A DNA stretch of 64,000 bases from Rikenellaceae bacterium (lineage in GTDB: Bacteria > Bacteroidota > Bacteroidia > Bacteroidales > Rikenellaceae). Shown here one piece after another: positions 15,694-25,598 of this stretch (positions are counted from its first letter, which is position 1; the number at the start of each line of letters is the position of its first letter). The notes below the pieces were generated by a model. The model saw only the letters and a program-made list of their open reading frames with translations, did not search any database and was not told the DNA's origin. The position numbers were made by a program, and so were the translations under genes. The DNA is taken from positions 62,001 to 126,000 of the forward strand of contig SUZR01000003.1 of NCBI GenBank assembly GCA_015059845.1. Direction: 5' to 3'.

Positions 15694-17589
15694 ATGAGAA
15701 ATCTTCTTTTATTTTGCCTTGCAATGCTGTTGGCATCGTGTAGCACACCTACTCATCGCACAATCGAGAATCCGCACATTGAGATGGCGAATAGCCATAT
15801 TCTCGATATTCGTCACATTGAACTCACCGACACGGCGACCATCCTGAGTTTTGAGGCTTTTGGCGGGCCCGGTCAGCCAATAAAACTCAACGAAAAAACA
15901 TATCTTGAGGCTGACGGTCAGCGCTATGCTATTCGCAGAATAGAGGGCGGCGAGATAAATAAGCAAATGCAACTCTCGCAAAAAGGTATACACTCGTTCA
16001 AAGCGATTTTTGAACCTATACCAATGAATACAAAGCAGTTTGATTTCATTGAGGAGGCAAAAGGTGGTTATTGCATTTGGGGTGTTGACCTCACAGGCAA
16101 GAAGAAATTTGCTCGCTACCCCGAAGGACTACCAAAAGAATTGCGTGGCAAAAAGAAGGACTGCCCTATGCCTGAGCCTATCTTCAAGACGGGCGAATCT
16201 ACCTTGAATATTCACCTTTTAGGCTATCGTCCAGAGATGGGCGATGAGGTGGAAATACTTATCTTCGAGCTATTTCGCACAAGTTTCAACACAAAAACCA
16301 AAGATGAAAAAATCGATTCGCAGATTCACACCCTCTCTACAAAAATATTCTTGGAGGGAACAACCCAAATAACTATACGTTTGGCGCACATAGATGCTAA
16401 TGTATGGGTTGCACCAAACGAGGAGATAGACATATATATGGATATGCGCGCTACAGGAAGTGCGATTATGAGTACACGCTCGAAGGAGTTTGATGTAAAT
16501 AAGATGTATGAGTTCTGGCATCCGCAGATTCCGATTGCCTACACAACGGGCACTTATTCGGAGTGGAATAGACTTTACAACTCCGTTAAAAACGAGATTG
16601 TAAGACTTAACCCCTTGACAAATGGTTATTATGGCGACTATCGTCTTTCGAGCGAGCAGTATGTCGATTACACAAAGAAGATGTACCGCAAACTCAACGA
16701 CAGCATCGACCGCCACCCCTCGCTCACTCCTTTTGAAAAGCGCGTAAGTAAGCTCCATAACCATCTCGACTTGGTATATGTGGCCGCAGGTTATAGGTGG
16801 ATACAAAGCAAAAACAAGATGTTGGTAACGAAAGCTTTTCAACACCCCAACAATTATAAGGATTGTACAGATGAGCAGATGCGCGAGATGGTCAAGGCAT
16901 TTGATTTTAACGACGCAAAATATTGTTTCTTCACTGAAGAGGTAGATGACTTTATAGCCGTTACCATCGACCTTCCCAAACGATTGCAACTCTCGGAGGA
17001 TAATTTCTACTATGGTGTGCGCAGAACAACACAAATAAAACTCTTGTTGGAGAGTGGTAAGGATATTTCACCCGAGGACAAAGCGTGGCTCGAAAAGGCA
17101 AACCCATACTTCAAGGAGGTTGTTGATGCCAAAATCGAGGAGTTGCGCCGCATAAGAGAGGCTAAGCTGGCCGTAAAGAGTGGCATAGTACCTAAAACTG
17201 ATGCTGAGAAGCTCTTCGAGGAGATTATCAAACCCTACAAGGGTAAAGTTGTGGTCGTGGACTTCTGGAATACGTGGTGTTTACCCTGCCTATCGGCTAT
17301 TAAGAAAATTGAGCCGTTAAAGAGTGGTGAGCTTAGTAGTGACGATATTGTTTGGCTATACCTTGCCGATGAATCCTCACCTGAAACAGCATATAACGAG
17401 AGGATTCAGAATATAAAGGGTGAGCACTTCCGCCTAAGCGCCGAGCAATCGAAGACCATCAAGCGACAATTTGGCATAAGGGCCATTCCCTCGTATGTAC
17501 TGGTTGACCGCGATGGAGAGTATGCTCTATGCAATGACTTGCACAACATAGAGCAGATGAAAAAGATTCTAAAAGAGAAAATTAAATAG
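15694..17589 (+). CDS. TlpA-like thioredoxin-domain lipoprotein
   Basis: A 631-residue exported lipoprotein: signal peptide MRNLLLFCLAMLLASC with the lipidated Cys at 16. The C-terminal 140 residues are a TlpA/ResA thioredoxin fold with active site WCLPC (528-532) after VVVVDFWNT, and a cis-Pro region RAIPSYVLVD. The long middle (residues 30-490) is not recognised; a helical part with KMYRKLNDSIDRHPSLTPFEK is seen in many Bacteroidetes TlpA proteins. Such proteins reduce or exchange disulfides at the membrane surface. The gene stands alone with its own promoter and terminator; no substrate is encoded nearby. Confidence 0.85.
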   Translation: MRNLLLFCLAMLLASCSTPTHRTIENPHIEMANSHILDIRHIELTDTATILSFEAFGGPGQPIKLNEKTYLEADGQRYAIRRIEGGEINKQMQLSQKGIHSFKAIFEPIPMNTKQFDFIEEAKGGYCIWGVDLTGKKKFARYPEGLPKELRGKKKDCPMPEPIFKTGESTLNIHLLGYRPEMGDEVEILIFELFRTSFNTKTKDEKIDSQIHTLSTKIFLEGTTQITIRLAHIDANVWVAPNEEIDIYMDMRATGSAIMSTRSKEFDVNKMYEFWHPQIPIAYTTGTYSEWNRLYNSVKNEIVRLNPLTNGYYGDYRLSSEQYVDYTKKMYRKLNDSIDRHPSLTPFEKRVSKLHNHLDLVYVAAGYRWIQSKNKMLVTKAFQHPNNYKDCTDEQMREMVKAFDFNDAKYCFFTEEVDDFIAVTIDLPKRLQLSEDNFYYGVRRTTQIKLLLESGKDISPEDKAWLEKANPYFKEVVDAKIEELRRIREAKLAVKSGIVPKTDAEKLFEEIIKPYKGKVVVVDFWNTWCLPCLSAIKKIEPLKSGELSSDDIVWLYLADESSPETAYNERIQNIKGEHFRLSAEQSKTIKRQFGIRAIPSYVLVDRDGEYALCNDLHNIEQMKKILKEKIK

Positions 17590-17599
17590 CTAATTAATG

Positions 17600-17627
17600 A
17601 ACCGCTCGAATTTTCGGGCGGTTTTTT
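17600..17627 (+). terminator. Terminator of the TlpA-like gene
   Basis: ACCGCTCGAA and TTCGGGCGGT form a stem with one T-G pair, followed by TTTTTT. It abuts the thi promoter. Confidence 0.8.
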
Positions 17628-17628
17628 A

Positions 17629-17658
17629 TTGCACTTTACATTTTTTTGCATAAATTTG
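17629..17658 (+). promoter_or_regulatory. Promoter of the thiamine operon
   Basis: TTG at 17629-17631, a 19-base spacer and TAAATTTG at 17651-17658. This is a full Bacteroidetes-type match placed just before the TPP riboswitch. Confidence 0.75.
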
Positions 17659-17672
17659 TGAAAAGATAAATG

Positions 17673-17742
17673 CAAAGGGGTGCCCCTGCGGGCTGAGATT
17701 ATACCCTCGAACCTGAACCGGTTAGTACCGGCGTAGGAATTG
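17673..17742 (+). ncRNA. TPP riboswitch (THI element)
   Basis: The conserved core is plain: AAAGGGGTGCCCC, GGCTGAGA, TATACCC, GAACCTGAACCGG and TAGTACCGGCGTAGG. Thiamine pyrophosphate binding to this leader normally lowers expression of the genes downstream. It lies 64 bases before thiS. No strong terminator hairpin is seen between it and thiS, so control may act on translation or by another fold. Confidence 0.95.
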
Positions 17743-17805
17743 TATATCGTTTCTTCTTGTGGCGTGGTCGCCCTCATTGGATTTATCTCCAAAAACTATC
17801 ACATT

Positions 17806-18000
17806 ATGACAATTTATGTAAACCGCACACCCGTGGTTACTGCCGTCGGCTCCATAGCTGAGCTACACGCAGAACTCGGGTTACAGCAGATGGTGGCCAT
17901 AGCCCTCAACAACAAGGTTGTGCCACGCACGGAGTGGGCCACAACGCCACTCACGGAAGGGGATAACGTAGTGATAATCAAAATGGCTTGCGGAGGTTGA
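17806..18000 (+). CDS. thiS: Sulfur carrier protein ThiS
   Basis: A 64-residue ubiquitin-like protein ending in the required Gly-Gly (MACGG). Its C terminus is adenylated by ThiF and then carries sulfur as a thiocarboxylate for thiazole formation by ThiG. I use the ATG at 17806 (MTIYVNRTPVV); an in-frame extension upstream would run into the riboswitch leader. It is the first gene of the operon and ends 1 base before thiE. Confidence 0.93.
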   Translation: MTIYVNRTPVVTAVGSIAELHAELGLQQMVAIALNNKVVPRTEWATTPLTEGDNVVIIKMACGG

Positions 18001-18001
18001 T

Positions 18002-18616
18002 ATGGCACACGTACAATTCATTACCCACACCTCGGCCCGCTACACCTATGCCGACTCGGCTCGCCTTGCCCTTGCAGGAGGTTGCCGCTGGATACAGCTT
18101 CGGATGAAGGATGCACAGAGAGAAGAGATTATCGCCACAGCTGCCGAGATACTACCCCTCTGCCGTGAAGTTGGGGCGACATTCATCCTTGACGACCACG
18201 TGGAGCTGGTTGAGCTGACGGGTGCCGATGGTGTGCATCTGGGCAAAAACGATATGCCCATCGCCGAAGCACGCCGACAGCTTGGGTGCAACAAAATAAT
18301 CGGCGGCACAGCCAATACCTTTGAAGATATCTTAGCACACGCCGAGGCGGGTGCCGACTACATCGGCTGCGGACCATTTCGTTTCACCACCACAAAAAAG
18401 AATCTTAGTCCCATACTCGGCTTAGAGGGTTATGCCCGCATTGTAGAGCAGATGCGCCAAAACAATATCTCGCTGCCGATTGTCGCCATCGGAGGAATCG
18501 CATTTGAGGATATTCCCGCCATCTTGCAGACGGGCGTTACGGGTATTGCTCTCTCAGGCTCGGTGCTACGTGCCGATGACCCGATAGCGGAGATGCGCAG
18601 AATAGTTGAATTATAA
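18002..18616 (+). CDS. thiE: Thiamine-phosphate synthase
   Basis: A 204-residue TIM-barrel enzyme that joins HMP-pyrophosphate and thiazole phosphate to give thiamine phosphate. Landmarks are WIQLRMKDA, FILDDHVELV, ADGVHLGKNDMP and GADYIGCGPFRFTTTKKN, matching the diphosphate and substrate loops of ThiE. A second, more distant ThiE/TenI-like domain occurs at the end of the operon. This copy keeps the ThiE hallmarks, so it is the likely true synthase. Confidence 0.93.
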   Translation: MAHVQFITHTSARYTYADSARLALAGGCRWIQLRMKDAQREEIIATAAEILPLCREVGATFILDDHVELVELTGADGVHLGKNDMPIAEARRQLGCNKIIGGTANTFEDILAHAEAGADYIGCGPFRFTTTKKNLSPILGLEGYARIVEQMRQNNISLPIVAIGGIAFEDIPAILQTGVTGIALSGSVLRADDPIAEMRRIVEL

Positions 18617-18628
18617 AAATCACACAAT

Positions 18629-21099
<2,471 letters not shown>

Positions 21100-21102
21100 A
21101 TT

Positions 21103-22227
21103 ATGTTCAGCGAAGTATTAGAGAGAATATCGTGGGAGCAGACCACCGAGGCCATATATGCGAAAACTGATACCGATGTACGCCGTGCATTGGCCAAGCA
21201 GCACTGCACGGTGGAGGATTTTATGGCACTCATCTCCCCTGCCGCCGAGCCATATCTGGAGGTTATGGCACGCCTGAGCCGCCACTACACCGAAGAGAGA
21301 TTCGGCAAGACCATATCGTTATTCATACCCCTATACCTGACAAATTCGTGTACCAACTCCTGCGTGTATTGTGGCTTTCATATCCAAAACCCGATGCCAC
21401 GAACGATTCTTTCACCCACGGAGATAGAGCAGGAGTATCGAGCCATCAAGCAGTTGGGACCCTTTGAGAATCTGCTGCTTGTGACGGGCGAAAACCCCGT
21501 CGTAGCGGGTGTTGACTACATCGCTCGGGCATTGGATTTGGCAAAGCCATATTTCAGCAACCTGAAAATCGAGGTTATGCCACTCAAGACTGAGGAGTAT
21601 GCCGAGCTTATCACGCACGGCCTGAATGGCGTTATCTGCTTTCAGGAGACCTACAACCGCGCACGATACAACATATACCATCCGCGTGGAATGAAGTCCA
21701 AATTTGAGTGGCGACTCAACGCCCCCGACCGTATGGGCGAGGCTGGCGTACACTCAATAGGTATGGGAGCATTGATAGGTCTGGAGGATTGGCGAACAGA
21801 CGTAACGATGATGGCGCACCATCTGCGCTACCTGCAAAAGAGGTATTGGAAAACTAAGTATAGTGTCAACTTCCCGCGTATGCGCCCTGCCGAGAATGAA
21901 GGTTTTCAGCCCAACGTAGTGATGAGCGACAAGGAGCTGGCGCAGCTCACCTTTGCTATGCGCATCTTCGACCACGACGTGGATATATCCTACTCCACAC
22001 GCGAGGCGGCAATGTTGCGTGACAATATGGCAACCCTGGGCGTCACCACTATGTCGGCCGCAAGTCGCACGGAGCCTGGCGGATACTACACCTACCCCGA
22101 AGCACTGGAGCAGTTTGACGTATGTGACAGCCGCTCAGCCACAGAGGTCGAGGCCGCCCTACGCAACGTAGGCCGCGAGCCTGTATGGAAAGATTGGGAT
22201 GCATCGTTTGACTTAATCGGAAGATAA
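21103..22227 (+). CDS. thiH: Dehydroglycine synthase ThiH
   Basis: A 374-residue radical-SAM tyrosine lyase that gives dehydroglycine for ThiG. The cluster motif CTNSCVYC (C-x3-C-x2-C) is at about residue 83-90, followed by GFHIQNP. SAM and substrate regions TGENPVVAGVDYI, GMGALIGLEDWRTD and the C-terminal SAASRTEPGGY are also typical. It starts 3 bases after thiC and ends 1 base before thiF. Confidence 0.95.
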   Translation: MFSEVLERISWEQTTEAIYAKTDTDVRRALAKQHCTVEDFMALISPAAEPYLEVMARLSRHYTEERFGKTISLFIPLYLTNSCTNSCVYCGFHIQNPMPRTILSPTEIEQEYRAIKQLGPFENLLLVTGENPVVAGVDYIARALDLAKPYFSNLKIEVMPLKTEEYAELITHGLNGVICFQETYNRARYNIYHPRGMKSKFEWRLNAPDRMGEAGVHSIGMGALIGLEDWRTDVTMMAHHLRYLQKRYWKTKYSVNFPRMRPAENEGFQPNVVMSDKELAQLTFAMRIFDHDVDISYSTREAAMLRDNMATLGVTTMSAASRTEPGGYYTYPEALEQFDVCDSRSATEVEAALRNVGREPVWKDWDASFDLIGR

Positions 22228-22228
22228 T

Positions 22229-22918
22229 ATGGAGCGATATCAAAGACAGATAATCCTGTCCGAAATAGGCGTAGAGGGGCAGCAACGGCTCGCCGCAGCA
22301 CGTGTGCTTATCGTTGGTGCTGGAGGGTTGGGCTCACCCGTAGCGTTATATCTTGCTGCGGCTGGCGTAGGCACTTTGGGCATAGCGGATGATGATATTG
22401 TGGGCATAACAAATCTCAACCGCCAGATACTCTACGCCCAGAGCGACTGTGGCCTTCTGAAAGTAGAGCGTGCTGCAACGCGCATAAAGGCACTGCGAGG
22501 TGATATTCATATCCGCACGTACCAGCGTGTAACGGCAGAAAATACAGCAGAGATTATCTCCGACTATGATATTGTTGTTGACGCCTGCGACAATATCGAC
22601 ACACGCTACGTTGTAAGCGATGCGGCGGCGGCACTGCAAAAACCATATATCTACGGCGCTATTGATGGCCACGAGGGGCAGGTGTCGGTGTTTAATTATG
22701 GCTCTGTGCCACACCGCTACCGTGACCTATGGCCAAACGAGGAGGAGGCAAAGGCTCATAGGCCTTCGAGAGCCGTTCTTGGCGTCACGGCAGGTATTGT
22801 TGGATGCACACAGGCCAACGAAGCGATAAAAATAATCTGCGGCTACGGAGAGGTGCTTGCTGGCAAATTGTGGACAATAGATTTACGTACGATGCAAAAT
22901 ATAATTGTTGAGCTATGA
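22229..22918 (+). CDS. thiF: ThiF/HesA-type adenylyltransferase for ThiS
   Basis: A 229-residue E1-like enzyme that adenylates the ThiS C terminus. The nucleotide-binding GAGGLGSPVALYLAAAG, the NLNRQILY helix and VVDACDNIDTRY are clear. The zinc-binding CxxC pairs found in E. coli ThiF and MoeB are absent: the region that normally carries them reads VPHRYRDLWPNEEEAK. A single Cys remains in IVGCTQANEAIK. Similar zinc-less forms seem common in Bacteroidales. The stop overlaps the next ATG (ATGA). Confidence 0.88.
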   Translation: MERYQRQIILSEIGVEGQQRLAAARVLIVGAGGLGSPVALYLAAAGVGTLGIADDDIVGITNLNRQILYAQSDCGLLKVERAATRIKALRGDIHIRTYQRVTAENTAEIISDYDIVVDACDNIDTRYVVSDAAAALQKPYIYGAIDGHEGQVSVFNYGSVPHRYRDLWPNEEEAKAHRPSRAVLGVTAGIVGCTQANEAIKIICGYGEVLAGKLWTIDLRTMQNIIVEL

Positions 22919-24309
22919 GGTTGATAGTTATAACGCGTCCCGACTTTTTCGATGAGGAGGCTCTCTGGATTGAGGCTCTGCTTGCGGCTGGTGTGGATAC
23001 GCTGCATCTGCGCAAGCCCTCATCTACACCACAACAGGTAGAGCGACTCATCAAGGCGATACCGCAACACTACCACTCGCGTATTGTGCTGCACGACCAC
23101 TTTCAGCTGGCGCAGAGGTACTCGCTGCAAGGCATACATCTCAACGGGCGCAATCCCCAGGCACCCGATGGATACTGCGGAGCTGTAAGCCGTTCGTGCC
23201 ACACCTTAGAGGAGGTAAAAAGATATAAGAACGACTACTCGTATCTCTTTTTAAGCCCTATTTTCGACAGCATATCGAAGCAGGGATACAACTCCGCATT
23301 CACAGAAGAGGCTATCCAAGAGGCGGCAACTGACGGCATTATCGATGAGAAGGTTATCGCATTGGGAGGCATTAGCACGGAGAATATTTCTGACGTAAAA
23401 TTATGGGGATTTGGCGGGGCTGCCCTACTGGGTGATATCTGGAGCTGCCAGACCATAGAGCAGGCCACAGCAAAGGTTAAACAAATTAAGAACACTACCA
23501 CTATGAAACTGACAACACCAGCCAAGGTTCTCTCAATCGCAGGCTCTGACCCCTCGGGCGGAGCAGGTATTCAGGCCGACATCAAGGCGATTACGGCATT
23601 AGGAGGCTATGCTGCCACAGCAATAACAGCTCTCACCATACAGAACACAATGGGCGTAGAGAGTGTTTTTGCTGCGCCATCGAAGGTCGTAGCCGACCAG
23701 ATACGAATTGTTATGGAGGACATCGAGCCGCAGGCTATAAAGATAGGTATGGTGAACGACGCCAAAATTGTTCGTGTTATATCCTTTGCGCTAAATAAAT
23801 ACACGCCCAGGTATGTTGTGTACGACCCCGTGATGGTATCAACGAGTGGTCACCGTCTTATAGAAGATGACACCGTGGAGTTTATTGAGCGCGAGCTAAT
23901 CCCCCTCACAACGCTCCTTACGCCCAATATGCACGAAGCCGAGGTGTTATGGCGCAAGAAGATACTATCTACAGAAGATATGAAGCAGGCCGCAAAGGAG
24001 CTGCACAAAAAGTATAATACAGCAATCTTAATTAAGGGCGGGCACCTCGAGGGTGATTTGATGTGCGATATCTTATGTGATGCGCAGGGAGAATTACATA
24101 TATTTGAGGAGCAAAAGATTGATACGTGTAACCTGCACGGCACAGGATGCACACTCTCCTCGGCCATCGCAACGCTGCTCGCCCAGGGCCTGCCTCTACA
24201 CTCGGCCATAGCCCAAGCCAAGAGATATGTAACACAAGCCATATCCGAGGGCAGCAACAAGGCAATTGGCCACGGCCACGGCCCACTATGGCATATGGCG
24301 GGAAGATAA
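22915..24309 (+). CDS. TenI/ThiE-like domain fused to HMP-phosphate kinase ThiD
   Basis: A 464-residue two-domain protein. Residues 1-195 are a TenI/ThiE-type TIM barrel (TLHLRKPSS, VLHDHFQLA, GIHLNGRN, YLFLSPIFDSISKQGY, VIALGGIS). Residues 205-464 are ThiD, the kinase making HMP-pyrophosphate: VLSIAGSDPSGGAGIQADIK, TPNMHEAEVL and GTGCTLSSAI with the catalytic Cys. Because a full ThiE is also encoded, the first domain is more likely a thiazole tautomerase (TenI) or a redundant synthase. An ATG begins the ThiD part (near 23504), so a separate ThiD could also be made. Last gene of the operon. Confidence 0.88.
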   Translation: MRLIVITRPDFFDEEALWIEALLAAGVDTLHLRKPSSTPQQVERLIKAIPQHYHSRIVLHDHFQLAQRYSLQGIHLNGRNPQAPDGYCGAVSRSCHTLEEVKRYKNDYSYLFLSPIFDSISKQGYNSAFTEEAIQEAATDGIIDEKVIALGGISTENISDVKLWGFGGAALLGDIWSCQTIEQATAKVKQIKNTTTMKLTTPAKVLSIAGSDPSGGAGIQADIKAITALGGYAATAITALTIQNTMGVESVFAAPSKVVADQIRIVMEDIEPQAIKIGMVNDAKIVRVISFALNKYTPRYVVYDPVMVSTSGHRLIEDDTVEFIERELIPLTTLLTPNMHEAEVLWRKKILSTEDMKQAAKELHKKYNTAILIKGGHLEGDLMCDILCDAQGELHIFEEQKIDTCNLHGTGCTLSSAIATLLAQGLPLHSAIAQAKRYVTQAISEGSNKAIGHGHGPLWHMAGR

Positions 24310-24311
24310 AA

Positions 24312-24342
24312 AAAAGAGTAGCTACAAAAGCTACTCTTTTAC
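24312..24342. terminator. Bidirectional terminator between thi operon and lipocalin-like gene
   Basis: AAAAGAGTAGCT and AGCTACTCTTTT form a 12-base stem with runs of A and T on both sides. It serves both converging transcripts. Confidence 0.85.
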
Positions 24343-24785
24343 TTTACCTGCTCAGGAATCTCACAACGGACATATACAGATACATCATCTGGATTATCCT
24401 TTGCAATCCAGGTCATTGACTTTGCGGTCAAATCTTTCACGACATATCGGTGAGTCCACTCTCCTACTCCGAAATCATAATCGCCACGAATCACAGCCCC
24501 AAGCTCCATATCGGTATTGATATAGTATCGTCCGGTAAGCGTGCGGGCAGGAGCACTATCCACATTCTGGTAGAGAGTATAGGTACGGTCTGCGCGCTCG
24601 AAACTGATATAGACATAGCTACCCTCCGCCAGTGGGGCATCGTTCCAGCTCTCAAGGCACCACTCTCCAGCAATATTATTTGTGGTAACATCCAATATCG
24701 GCTCAACGTACTCCTCATCGTCGCTACACGAAATCAAAGCTATGGCCAACATCATATAGAAGGCCCCCTTCAATAAATTTCTCAT
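24339..24785 (-). CDS. Lipocalin-like lipoprotein
   Basis: A 148-residue lipoprotein: hydrophobic leader with lipobox ALISC. The mature part (NNIAGEWCLESWNDAPLAEG, YISFERADRTYTLYQ, LTGRYYINTD) matches the small lipocalin-like beta-barrel domains common in Bacteroidetes. The ligand is unknown. It is the last gene of a five-gene run and lies 11 bases after the DUF1573 gene. Confidence 0.7.
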   Translation of the reverse strand: MRNLLKGAFYMMLAIALISCSDDEEYVEPILDVTTNNIAGEWCLESWNDAPLAEGSYVYISFERADRTYTLYQNVDSAPARTLTGRYYINTDMELGAVIRGDYDFGVGEWTHRYVVKDLTAKSMTWIAKDNPDDVSVYVRCEIPEQVK

Positions 24786-24796
24786 ATTTTAATCTT

Positions 24797-25579
24797 TTAC
24801 TCTTTTTTATCACTTTTTCGGAGCGTAATAGCTCTATCACGCAATGGTAACTGCAGGCCGTTTATATATAGCTTATCGCCATCGTTCACTCGCTTCTCAT
24901 TACAGACAATGACCATATCGCCCTCCATATTGGGTTTTAATACCTCTGGCTCGGTACGCATCGCCACACCCTTAGCCGAGAATAATGTGTCGGCCGACAA
25001 TCTCAACTCACGATTTGTAGCATTATAACACGCCACGCGATACAGGCCATTGCCATCCAACAAAACCTCATCCTGACGAAGCCGCAAACCTCCTCGCGAT
25101 TTAGGATAGTCCGCCTGGCGATTCGCCGAAATCTTAACATATCCCGAGAGATGAATCACTGCCGTAGGCTTACGCTCATCTATCGAGGTGAAGATAAACA
25201 GCCGCTGCGATACTCTACCTGGATGTCCCTTCGGGAAATAGCGAAGCGTTATGCTTGCCCGCTCACCACTACGCACAGTACGTTTATCGCTCTGTGCACG
25301 CAAACAACCGCAGCTACTCTTAATCTCATTAATGACGATGGTCTTATCACCATCATTCACCCACTCCACAACACTCTGCCACGGGCCTTGTTCCTCGGCA
25401 ATAGTATCAAACTTCACCCTATCACCCTTCAGGAATCGCATCGGAGAGTTGACAATCGTTGCAACATTATTAATGCTATCAATTCGCTGGCGAGGAATAA
25501 TCTTTATCTGTGCCGACGCACACTCCGCCAGCAGAATCAACAACGCTAATAAAAAAACACTCCGATACTTAACAGCCAT
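24797..25579 (-). CDS. DUF1573-domain exported protein
   Basis: A 260-residue exported protein (signal peptide up to about residue 23, ECASA). The DUF1573 domain at about 70-150 shows the hallmark KSSCGCL, followed by RSGERASITLRYFPKGHPG and VSQRLFIFTS. DUF1573 proteins are common in Bacteroidetes envelopes and have an Ig-like (ASH-type) fold; their function is not established. It sits 19 bases after the subtilisin-like gene. Confidence 0.8.
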   Translation of the reverse strand: MAVKYRSVFLLALLILLAECASAQIKIIPRQRIDSINNVATIVNSPMRFLKGDRVKFDTIAEEQGPWQSVVEWVNDGDKTIVINEIKSSCGCLRAQSDKRTVRSGERASITLRYFPKGHPGRVSQRLFIFTSIDERKPTAVIHLSGYVKISANRQADYPKSRGGLRLRQDEVLLDGNGLYRVACYNATNRELRLSADTLFSAKGVAMRTEPEVLKPNMEGDMVIVCNEKRVNDGDKLYINGLQLPLRDRAITLRKSDKKE

Positions 25580-25598
25580 TGCAACCGTTGTTTTTCAA

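Noticed and set aside
16270..17034. Long minus-strand open frame of 254 codons
   Set aside because: It lies wholly inside the TlpA-like lipoprotein gene, has no domain or promoter, and the plus-strand gene has a signal peptide and a WCLPC site.
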